Assembly: GCA_012517355.1 (NCBI GenBank)
Contig: JAAYVD010000112.1
Span: 1 to 64,000, forward strand
Source of the DNA: Candidatus Rifleibacteriota bacterium
Lineage (GTDB): Bacteria > Muiribacteriota > Ozemobacteria > Ozemobacterales > Ozemobacteraceae
DNA: 64,000 nucleotides
Direction of reading: 5' to 3'
A program made the position numbers and the translations under genes. Shown one piece after another: positions 1-8,800 of this stretch. Under the pieces are notes generated by a model. It was not told the origin of the DNA. It worked only from the letters and a program-made list of their open reading frames with translations, and did no database searches. Each line of letters opens with the position of its first letter. Positions within the stretch are counted from its first letter, which is position 1.

Positions 1-1155
1 CCCGCCCGGTCCGGCCCCGGCAGCGCCGACCCCCGGCTTCCCTGGCTGCGCCTGGCGAACCTCGGGTGGCTCGGCGACACCATCAAGGCCGGCCTGGTCA
101 AGGAATTCGGCACCGCCGCCCGCGCCCTGGCCGCCCGGCGCGAGGAACTGTCCCGCGTCAAGGGCTGGACGGCCGCCCGCCTCGACCGGTTCCTGGCCCA
201 GGCCCCGCACGCCACCCCGCTCTGCCCGCCCGAACTGCTCGATGCCAAGGGCGTGCGCCTGGTCACCTTCCAGGACCCCGACTACCCGCCGTTGTTACGG
301 CAGATTCCCGACTCGCCGGTGGTGCTGTTCGCCCTGGGCACCCTGCCCCCGCCCGACCGGCCGGCCATCGCCATCGTCGGGTCCCGGCAGGGCACCCAGC
401 TCGGGTTCGACATCGCCCGCGATTTCGCGCGGGAGCTGGCCGCGGCGGGTTTCGTCATCGTCAGCGGCCTGGCGCTGGGCATCGACACTTTCGCCCATCT
501 CGGCGCCCTCGATGCCGACGGCCTGACCGTGGGCGTGTTGGGCAACGGCCCCGACGTCGTCTACCCGGCCGGCAACCGCCGCATCCGCGAGCGGCTCCTG
601 GTTCGCGGCTGCGTCCTCTCCGAATACCCGCCCGGCACCATCGCCCGGCCCTGGCATTTCCCGGTGCGCAACCGCGTCATCGCCGGCCTCTGCCACGGCA
701 CGCTGGTGGTCGAAGCCAGCGCCCGCAGCGGCTCGCTGATCACCGCCCGCCTGGCCGCCGACCAGAACCGCGAGGTGTTCGCCATTCCCGGCTCCATCCG
801 GTCCCGGGCCGCCGAAGGGACGATCGCCCTCCTGCAGGAGGGAGCCCAGGTCGTGGCCCGCCCCCAGGACCTCATCGACTACTACGCCCACCTGCTGCCG
901 CCGCCGGCTGCTGCCGCCCACGCCCCGGACGACCCCGCCGACGACGACGGGTTCGACGCCGAGGAGACCGCCCTGCTCGATGCCATGGCCGACGACCCCG
1001 TCCCGCTCGACCGCCTGCTCGTCGACGGACGCTGGTCGCGCGACCGGCTGTTTTCGCTGCTCCTCTCGCTCGAGATGCGCGACGCCCTGGTCAAGCTCCC
1101 GGGCAACCATTTCCAGTCCAAGCTCAAGACCCCTCCGGGGAGGTTACGACCATGA
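1..1155 (+). CDS. dprA: DprA/Smf DNA-processing protein, 5'-truncated by the window edge
   Basis: DprA loads RecA on incoming single-stranded DNA during transformation. The frame is open from base 1, so the N-terminus is missing. The visible N-terminal part is a helical SAM-like segment. The Rossmann core follows from about residue 120, with the family signatures AIVGSRQGT, SGLALGIDT and the later ARSGSLITARLAA segment. The last ~65 residues look like the C-terminal winged-helix (DML1-like) domain. The TGA stop overlaps the ATG of the next gene (ATGA), so translation is coupled. The dprA-smg-topA order matches the dprA-smg-yrdD arrangement of proteobacteria, which supports the call. Confidence 0.95.
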   Translation, partial: PARSGPGSADPRLPWLRLANLGWLGDTIKAGLVKEFGTAARALAARREELSRVKGWTAARLDRFLAQAPHATPLCPPELLDAKGVRLVTFQDPDYPPLLRQIPDSPVVLFALGTLPPPDRPAIAIVGSRQGTQLGFDIARDFARELAAAGFVIVSGLALGIDTFAHLGALDADGLTVGVLGNGPDVVYPAGNRRIRERLLVRGCVLSEYPPGTIARPWHFPVRNRVIAGLCHGTLVVEASARSGSLITARLAADQNREVFAIPGSIRSRAAEGTIALLQEGAQVVARPQDLIDYYAHLLPPPAAAAHAPDDPADDDGFDAEETALLDAMADDPVPLDRLLVDGRWSRDRLFSLLLSLEMRDALVKLPGNHFQSKLKTPPGRLRP

Positions 1156-1754
1156 ACGATCACAACCCGCTCGCCACGATCCTCAAGATCATGAACCACT
1201 TCGTCAAGGACATGGGGGACACCGCCGAACTGCGCCTGCAGGGCTCGCCCCTCGTCGACAAGCTGGTCAAGAAGGGCTTCCGGCCCGAGGACATCGCCAC
1301 CGCCATGCGTTGCCTGGGCGTGATGGCCGTCCAGTCCGGCCAGGGGAACCCGGCCCGCCCCGGCGCCGACCCCATCGCCACCGGCCCCCTCACCGCCCAT
1401 CCCACCGCCGCCACCACCACCGACCCCCGCGAAACCCCCGTCCCCGGCGCCGCCCCTTCCCCCACCCCGACCGACCCCGGCGAATTGCGGGCCGCCGGCC
1501 TGCGCCAGCTCCACGCCGCCGAGGCGATCCGCCTCAGCCCCGAAGCGCAGCAACTGCTCCTCGGCCTCCTCGAGGCCGGCCAGATCAGCCCCCTGCACTT
1601 CGAGAAGACCATCGAGTACATCTGGAAGAGCGACCTGCGCGAGGTCACCGCCTCCCGCCTGCAGCTGCTCCTCTACATGAACGATCCCAATCCCAACCGC
1701 GGCGGCGCCCCCTTCCTCAGCGACCGCGTCACCAAACCCGATTTCATCAACTGA
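1152..1754 (+). CDS. smg: Smg/DUF494 family protein
   Basis: A 200-residue member of the Smg (DUF494) family, whose function is unknown and whose gene usually sits next to dprA. The N-terminal half matches the family start (MNDHNP... then a helical segment ending in a KKGF.PEDI-type motif). A ~50-residue Pro/Ala/Thr-rich linker (about residues 75-115) separates it from a C-terminal helical part with the family's LEAGQISPLHFEKTIEYI-like segment. The linker is longer than in most relatives. The start is the ATG overlapping the dprA stop, preceded by GGGGAGG. It probably belongs to one transcript with dprA and topA. Confidence 0.85.
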   Translation: MNDHNPLATILKIMNHFVKDMGDTAELRLQGSPLVDKLVKKGFRPEDIATAMRCLGVMAVQSGQGNPARPGADPIATGPLTAHPTAATTTDPRETPVPGAAPSPTPTDPGELRAAGLRQLHAAEAIRLSPEAQQLLLGLLEAGQISPLHFEKTIEYIWKSDLREVTASRLQLLLYMNDPNPNRGGAPFLSDRVTKPDFIN

Positions 1755-1785
1755 CCCCCGCCCGTCCCGCCACGCAGGAGCCGCC

Positions 1786-4137
1786 ATGTCAGCCAAGAAC
1801 CTTCTGATCGTCGAGTCGCCAGGAAAGATCAAGACCCTGTCGAAATTCCTGGGCAAGGATTTCGTCGTCGAAGCCAGCAAAGGACACGTCATCGACCTGA
1901 TGGAGACCCGCCTGGGCGTCGATTCCGAGAACGGGTTCATCCCCGCCTTCCACCTGGTGAAGGACCGCGAGGACGTCATCCACCGCCTGCGCCAGGTGGC
2001 CCGCCACGCCGAGCGCATCTACCTCGCCCCCGACCCCGACCGCGAGGGGGAGGCGATCAGCTGGCACCTGGCCAACGTGCTCAACATCGACCCGATGAGC
2101 CCCTGCCGGGTGACCTTCAACTCGATCACCCGCGACGACGTGTTGCAGGCCCTCGAGCATCCCCGCTGCATCAACCTCAACCTGGTCAACGCCCAGCAGT
2201 CGCGCCGCATCCTCGACCGCCTGGTCGGCTACCGCCTCTCCCCCCTGCTGTGGAAGAAGGTCAGCCTGGGCCTGTCGGCCGGCCGCGTCCAGTCGGTCGC
2301 GGTGCTGTTCATCTGCGACCGCGAGCGCGAAATCCTCGCCTTCACCCCCGAGGAGTTCTGGACGATCACCACCCAGATCAAGGCCGGGCCGAAGAAAACC
2401 TTCACCGCCCGCCTGGTCAAGAGCCACGGCAAGAAGACCCAGCTCGGCGACGCCGCCGCCTCCCAGCGGGCCACCGACGAGATCCAGGCCGCCGACCTGC
2501 GCGTGGCCGCGGTCACCAAGAAGGCCCGCAAGCAGTCGCCCCCCCCGCCCTTCATCACCAGCACCCTCCAGCAGGAGGCCGCCCAGCGGTTCTCGTTCAC
2601 CTCGAAGCGCACCATGTCGATCGCCCAGCGCCTCTACGAAGGCGTCGAGATCGGCTCGGAAGGCCCGGTCGGCCTGATCACCTACATGCGGACCGACTCG
2701 GTGCGCATCGCCCCGGAAGGGCTGGATGACGCGCGCGACTACATCCGCCAGACCTTCGAGCCGGCCTACTGCCTGGCCCAGCCCCGGCATTTCAAGACCA
2801 AGAAGGGGGCCCAGGACGCCCACGAGGCGATCCGGCCCACCTCGGTCGAACGCACTCCCGAACGCATGGCCGCCTTCCTGAAGCCCGAGGCCCTCAAGCT
2901 CTACACCCTGATCTGGAAACGCTTCGTCGCCACCCAGATGGCCGAGGCCCAGTTCGAGGTGGTGACCATCGACCTCGCCGCCGGGCCGCACGTGCTGCAG
3001 GCCACCGGCACCACCCAGTTGTTCGACGGGTTCACCCGCCTCTACTCGGAAGCCCACAGCGACGAGGAACCCGCCCCCGACGCCGGGGTGGAGCCGGCCG
3101 AGGACGGCCGCCAGCGCCTGCCCGAGCTGACCGAGGGCGCCGGCGTCGAGCTCGCCGGTCTCGACCAGAAGCAGAACTTCACCGCCCCGCCGCCGCGCTA
3201 CTCCGAGTCGAGCCTGATCAAGACCCTCGAGAAGGAAGGCATCGGCCGCCCGAGCACCTACGCCACCATCATCGAGACGATCCAGCAGCGCGGCTACGTG
3301 AAGAAGGTGGAAGGCCGCTTCCGGCCGTCCGATGCCGCCTTCCTCGCCCTGCAGGTGCTGACCGGCAGTTTCGGCGACATCATCAACCCCGGGTTCACCG
3401 CCCGCATGGAAGGCGAGCTCGACGACGTCGAGGACGGCAAGAAGCAGTGGGTCCAGATCCTGCAGGAGTTCTACGACCCGTTCCTCTCCGACCTGAAGAA
3501 GGTCGATTCCGAGATGCAGCGGGCCCAGGTGCTGTCCGACTGCGTCTGCGAGAAGTGCGGCAAGCCGATGCTGGTCAAGCTGGGCCGCACCGGGAAGTTC
3601 CTGGCCTGCTCCGGATACCCGGAATGCCGGTCGACCGAGAACATCCCCGAAGACCTGCTGCTGTTCGCGGGCGGCAGCCCGACCGGCCCGGTCGCCCTGC
3701 GCAAGATCCTCGACGAGTACAAGGAGAAGGCGGGCCCCGCCGTCGAGGCCACCGACCAGGTCTGCGAGACCTGCGGGGCGCCGATGGTCATCCGCAACGG
3801 CCGGTTCGGCAAGTTCATGGCCTGTTCGAAATACCCCGAATGCAAGACCACCCGGCGCATCGTGCAGGAGGCCGGCGTCGCCTGCCCCCTGCCCGGCTGC
3901 GGCGGCCAGGTCGTCATCAAGAAGTCGCGCAACCGGCGCGTGTTCTACGGCTGCTCGAAGTACCCCGAATGCCGGCTGACCACCTGGGAAAAGCCGACCG
4001 GCGAGCTCTGCCCCGAATGCCAGGCCCCCCTGGTCTGGCATACCACCAAGAAACTGGGGCAGCACGCGCGGTGCTCGGGCAAGACCTGCAAGTTCCGCCG
4101 GGCGGCGGAAGGAGGTCCGGGTGCCAAAGAAGAATAA
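1786..4137 (+). CDS. topA: DNA topoisomerase I (type IA)
   Basis: Relaxes negatively supercoiled DNA by single-strand passage. The 783-residue protein opens with a TOPRIM domain (LIVESPGK near residue 5, acidic DPDREGE near residue 85). The catalytic tyrosine is Y300 in the TYMRTDS motif. The C-terminus carries four zinc ribbons from about residue 583 onward (three CxxC...CSxYPEC units and a last, diverged one). The start ATG at 1786 follows CAGGAG. The gene overlaps trmFO by 17 bases. All catalytic motifs are intact. Confidence 0.97.
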   Translation: MSAKNLLIVESPGKIKTLSKFLGKDFVVEASKGHVIDLMETRLGVDSENGFIPAFHLVKDREDVIHRLRQVARHAERIYLAPDPDREGEAISWHLANVLNIDPMSPCRVTFNSITRDDVLQALEHPRCINLNLVNAQQSRRILDRLVGYRLSPLLWKKVSLGLSAGRVQSVAVLFICDREREILAFTPEEFWTITTQIKAGPKKTFTARLVKSHGKKTQLGDAAASQRATDEIQAADLRVAAVTKKARKQSPPPPFITSTLQQEAAQRFSFTSKRTMSIAQRLYEGVEIGSEGPVGLITYMRTDSVRIAPEGLDDARDYIRQTFEPAYCLAQPRHFKTKKGAQDAHEAIRPTSVERTPERMAAFLKPEALKLYTLIWKRFVATQMAEAQFEVVTIDLAAGPHVLQATGTTQLFDGFTRLYSEAHSDEEPAPDAGVEPAEDGRQRLPELTEGAGVELAGLDQKQNFTAPPPRYSESSLIKTLEKEGIGRPSTYATIIETIQQRGYVKKVEGRFRPSDAAFLALQVLTGSFGDIINPGFTARMEGELDDVEDGKKQWVQILQEFYDPFLSDLKKVDSEMQRAQVLSDCVCEKCGKPMLVKLGRTGKFLACSGYPECRSTENIPEDLLLFAGGSPTGPVALRKILDEYKEKAGPAVEATDQVCETCGAPMVIRNGRFGKFMACSKYPECKTTRRIVQEAGVACPLPGCGGQVVIKKSRNRRVFYGCSKYPECRLTTWEKPTGELCPECQAPLVWHTTKKLGQHARCSGKTCKFRRAAEGGPGAKEE

Positions 4138-5449
4138 CCCCGCTCCCGTCACCATCATCGGCGGCGGGCTGGCCGGCACGGAGGCCACCTACCAGCTGGT
4201 GCGCCGGGGGATCCCGGTCAAGCTGTTCGAGATGCGCCCCCGCGTCGAGACCGGGGCCCACCAGACCGACCTGCTGGGCGAGCTGGTCTGCAGCAATTCG
4301 CTGGGCAGCAACCTGCCCGACCGGGCCTCGGGCCTGTTGAAGGAGGAACTGCGCGCCTTCGGCAGCTACATCCTCGACACGGCGTACAAGTACCGGGTGC
4401 CGGCCGGCAACGCGCTGGCCGTCGACCGCGACGCGTTCGCCCGCGAGATCACCCGCTACGTCAAGGGCCACAGCATGGTCGAGTTCGTCAACGAGGAGGC
4501 GACCGACATCCCCGAGGAGGGTCTGGTCATCGTGGCCTCCGGGCCCCTCACCTCGAAGCGCCTGCTCGACCACCTGGTGAAGCGCTTCGGCCAGAAATCG
4601 TTGTCGTTCTTCGACGCCATCGCCCCGATCGTCGAGGCCGAGAGCATCGACATGACCCGCGCCTACCGGGGTGACCGGTACAGTCTCGAACCCAAGGGCG
4701 ATTACATCAACTGCCCGATGACACGGGAGGAATACGAGACCTTCGTCGACGCCCTGCTGAAGGCGAAGAAGATCGATCTGCCGGCCTTCGAGAAGGAGGC
4801 GAAGAAGAAGTTCTTCAGCGCCTGCCAGCCGGTCGAACAGATCGCCGCATCCGGCCGCGAGGCGCTGCGGTTCGGCCCCCTCAAGCCGGTGGGCCTGGTC
4901 GATCCGGTGTCAAAGCACCGCTCCTATGCCGTGTTGCAACTGCGGCAGGACAACCTGCTGTCGAGCCTGTACAACCTGGTGGGCTGCCAGACCAACCTCG
5001 TGCACGGGGAGCAGGAGCGGGTCTTCCGGCTGATCCCGGCGCTGCGCAACGCGAAGTTCGTGCGCCTCGGCCAGATGCACCGCAACTCGTACTTGTACTC
5101 GCCGAAATTTCTTACCACGACCCTGCAGGTCAAGGACCACCCCAACTGGTTCCTGGCCGGACAGATCACCGGGGTCGAGGGCTACACCGAGTCGACCGGC
5201 ACCGGCCTGCTGGCCGGCCTCAATGCCGCCCGCATCACCCTCGGCAAGACGCTCGTCGATCCGCCCCCCGCTACCATGCTGGGCGCCCTGCTGCGCTACA
5301 TCACCTTCCCCGGCCACAAGCAGTTCACCCCGATGAACGCCAACTTCGGCCTGTTCGGCGACGACAAGGCCGAGACTGCCGACGACCGGCGCGCCGCCAT
5401 CATCACCGAGGCGCGCCGCGCTTTCCGGGCCTACTTCCAGGAGTTGTAG
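4121..5449 (+). CDS. trmFO: Methylenetetrahydrofolate--tRNA-(uracil-5-)-methyltransferase TrmFO
   Basis: FAD- and folate-dependent enzyme that makes ribothymidine at tRNA position 54. The 442-residue length is normal. The N-terminal dinucleotide-binding motif IIGGGLAGTEA and the following LFEMRP and CSNSLGSN segments are hallmarks of the GidA-like TrmFO family. The C-terminal GVEGYTES motif, contacting FAD in relatives, is present. The start is a GTG at 4121 behind a strong AAGGAGGT inside the end of topA; the two genes overlap by 17 bases and are surely co-transcribed. Confidence 0.96.
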   Translation: MPKKNNPAPVTIIGGGLAGTEATYQLVRRGIPVKLFEMRPRVETGAHQTDLLGELVCSNSLGSNLPDRASGLLKEELRAFGSYILDTAYKYRVPAGNALAVDRDAFAREITRYVKGHSMVEFVNEEATDIPEEGLVIVASGPLTSKRLLDHLVKRFGQKSLSFFDAIAPIVEAESIDMTRAYRGDRYSLEPKGDYINCPMTREEYETFVDALLKAKKIDLPAFEKEAKKKFFSACQPVEQIAASGREALRFGPLKPVGLVDPVSKHRSYAVLQLRQDNLLSSLYNLVGCQTNLVHGEQERVFRLIPALRNAKFVRLGQMHRNSYLYSPKFLTTTLQVKDHPNWFLAGQITGVEGYTESTGTGLLAGLNAARITLGKTLVDPPPATMLGALLRYITFPGHKQFTPMNANFGLFGDDKAETADDRRAAIITEARRAFRAYFQEL

Positions 5450-5896
5450 GCGACCGCCCCTCCACACCCACCGCGGGGCAGCCCCGCCCAACGCCAGAGG
5501 TTCCCCTCCCAGGCCCTGCCATGACGGCGGGGCCTGGTCGCCTTTCCCCCCGAAGGGGCTCCGTCCGTGGAAAGGCGCGACGGGGCACGACAACCGCCAG
5601 GGAAGGAGGGGAAGCCCGGAATCGAAATCCGGAGGAAAGGGGAAGGGGGGGAAGCGGGAGAAGGGGCGAGGGTGGAAAGGCCGATCTGGCGATGGCTCAC
5701 CAGCCAGGCGGGGAGGAGCAGAAAAGACCGGGATGGAAGGGACAAACCCCGTGCGTTGAGCGAGCCGGGCGTTTCGCCCCACCATCCCGACGAAGGGGCC
5801 CTTCCGACGTCGTGTCGGGTTCGAAGGAGGGGAAAAAGAACCCCCGGGGCGAGGCTCGGTCTTCCTCGCACCCGGGGTTGGGCAAACCGGAGAGGG
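5450..5896. other. Intergenic stretch with hairpins and one dispersed-repeat copy
   Basis: No convincing gene lies here between the convergent trmFO and the giant lipoprotein gene. A perfect hairpin GCGGGGC-A-GCCCCGC at 5472-5486 is 23 bases after the trmFO stop. A nested inverted repeat GCCTTTCC...GGAAAGGC spans 5540-5576. A copy of the dispersed palindromic repeat occupies 5742-5819. Short frames on both strands lack family resemblance or ribosome-binding sites. Confidence 0.6.
5742..5819 (+). repeat. Dispersed palindromic repeat, copy A (diverged 5' half)
   Basis: The 3' half matches the family consensus closely: GGGCGTTTCGCC, then AAGGGGCCCTTCCGAC and the terminal hairpin CCGACG-TCG-TGTCGG. 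The 5' arm is degenerate. It lies in non-coding DNA. Confidence 0.7.
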
Positions 5897-8800
5897 CTAC
5901 TGCGACCAGGAACTGTCGCCGGCGTTGATCCGAACGATACGGTCGTTGCCGTAGTCGGCGATGAACAGGTAGGTGCCGTCGGCGGTGATCCCACGGGGGG
6001 TCGCGAATTCCCCGATCCCGCCACCGCTGGCGCCGAACGAGACCAGGACCTTCTCGCCCGTGTTCACCTTGTAGACGACGACCACCCGGTTGTTGGCCGG
6101 ATCGGCCACGTACAGGTTGTTCCCGTCCGCTTCGAGGGCGAGCAGACTCCCGAAGCCGTAGGAAAGGGTGCCGGCGGTGAACCAGGCATTGTCGATGGCC
6201 TGCAGGTTATAGCGGCTGATGAACCCGTTGGTGCCGTTGTCCTGGGCGATGTAATACTCCGTGTTATTGAGGGCGAATCCCGTGGGGGAGGCCAGGCCGA
6301 TAATATAGGCAGAGTTGCTCGCCCCGCCTGACAGGTCGAACTGGCCTAGGGTCTGCACGGTGTTGTTGGCCACAAACACGTTGGTGGTGTTGGCTCCGAT
6401 GCCTCCGAGGGCGCCGGAAGTCCACTGCGAAACGTAGCTCGCCACCCCGTTCACATTGCCCAACTGGAAAATGGTGCCGGGGACATCGTGAACGTAGAGG
6501 GTATTGCTGGGCCCCGCCGCGAGGTCCAGGACGGTGGTGCTGAGGGTCCCGACCCCGCCCCAGGTGTTTTCCGACGCGAGGGTGGTGGAATTGTAACCCG
6601 TCACCGAGGTGGAACCGGCGGCGGCGACCCACAACCGCCCGCCGGCGATCGCCAGGCTGATCGGGTTGGTCACCGAATAGGTCTGCCAGTACCACAGGTG
6701 GAAGGTCTTGAAGATCTGGGCGAGACTGCCGTGGCTGTCGTGATAATCGATCCGGACCGTGTAGGACCCTGGCCCAGGGAAGGGGTGGGTCCAGACCCCG
6801 TTGTTGATCGCCGTGCCTGAGCCGATCTGGATGAACTGGGGATCCGAGGGACCCTTGAGCCAGAAGCCGATGCTGGCCGGATCGACATTCCCCTGGTCCT
6901 CATGATCCGTGACCGTCACCGCCAGGTCCACCTGGTTTCCTGTCGGGCTGGGGGTCGGCGGAGGAGAGATCAGGTACACAGGAATGCTGGCGGTCGTCGT
7001 GGCGAACTGAGCCGCGGAATAGTCGGGGGTGATGGTCAGAGACAACGTGGCCAACCGGTTCACCAGGATGGTGCGGGTGGCTTGGGACGCCACGCCGTGG
7101 TTGTCGGTGACCCGGTACGTGATCTGGTGATACCCCGCGGAAGGGGATGCATACGTCGTCGTGGATCCCGTGGCAACCGACCCGTCGATGCTCGAGAACC
7201 AGCTGTGGATGAGGGTATCACCGGTTTGGTCGAGACCGGTTCCGCCAAGGGTGATGGGCATTCCGGTGTCAAAGCGACCGACGTCAGGCGAGGTCGAGGT
7301 GGCAGGATTTGCTCCGATGTAACACGTCGGTGTGGCGTTGACGAAGAGGTAGTGCGAGGTCGATCCGACCGCAAGAGCCGAATCCTTCCCGTTCAGGCAG
7401 ATGACGTGGGTGCCCAGCGCCGAGATCGAGTGGTCGAAGGTGCTGGTGCCCACCCCTGCGGGGATGCTCACGCCGTTGTCCATCCAGGTCAGGGTGCTGG
7501 TCGCCACCGGGCCGTCCTCGGGATCGGTGCCGTAGCCTGAGATGGTGAACTGGGCGTATTGGAACACCCACGCGTTGTTGGTGGGGGTAGCGATGGTCAT
7601 GGTCGGCGTCGAGTTGCCGGCAATGGTGAAGTCGAACTGGACCGTCGTGGAGGCACCCAGGGTGTCGGAGGCGATGATGGTGACGGTCTGGGCCCCCGTC
7701 GTCGTGTAGGTGAAGGTCGCCGCCGTGGCCGAGGCCACGAAGGTGTTGCCCGGGGTCTTCCAGAATCCGATCGACAGGGGCTGTCCGTCGGGCTCGGTGG
7801 CCGAGGCGACGACCGTAAAGGTGGCCCCGTAAGCGAAGGTGGTGGAAGAAGGAATCACGCTGTAGGACAGCAGGGGCGACCGGTTCATGAAGAAGCTGGT
7901 CGTGGCCGTTCCTGAGGCGCCGTAGACATCGATGCCCCCCACCATGAGGGAATGGGAGCCAGGCGAGAAGGCCATCGTGAGAGTCGAGTTCGTCTGGCCC
8001 GGGATCTGGAAAGTGCCGGTCCCGGTATTGTCGAACCACTGGAAACTGCCGGCTGGCAGGCTGCCTTGCTCGAGGTCGGTGGCGTTGGCCACCACGGTGA
8101 GGTTCGAACCGTACGGGTAGACCTGGCCGGAGCTGCTCGGGCTGGCGATCGAGAGGACCGGCGGCCGGTTGACCAGGTAGGTGAACTGGGCGGTGGTCGA
8201 GGCCCCCAGGCTGTCGGTGGCGACGATGGTGAGCGTGCTGGTGCCGGCAATGGTGCAGGAGATGGTCTGCGCGGTCGCCGAGGCGAAGTAACTGGCGCCA
8301 CCGTTGTTTGACCACCCAATGGACAGCGGCTGCCCATCAGGCTCGGCCGCGGTGGCGGTCACCGTGAACGTGGCGCCGAAGGTGAACACCGTCTGGCTGG
8401 CCGCCACCGTATAGGACAAGGTGGGCGGGCGGTTCACATAGAAGCTGGTGGTCGCTGTGCTGGAGGCGCTATAGGAGTCGATACCCACGACGGTGATGGA
8501 ATGTGACCCCGGCGAGAAGACCTGGGTCAGGGTGGGGTTGGTCTGACCCGTGATCTGGAATTGGCCGGTTCCCGTGTTGTCATACCAGGCGTAGCTGCCG
8601 TTGGGCAGGGACCCCTGCTCGAAATCGGCTGAGGTGGCCACCAGGGTGAGGTTGGCCCCGGTCATGTAGACCTGGTTGGGAAGGGCGGGGCTGGCGATGG
8701 TCACCACCGGGGGCATGTCGATGAAGATCGGCCGGGTGACCGACCCGACCAGGCCCAGGCGGTCGGTGTAGGTCAGCATCACGGTGTGGGTGCCCTGGGG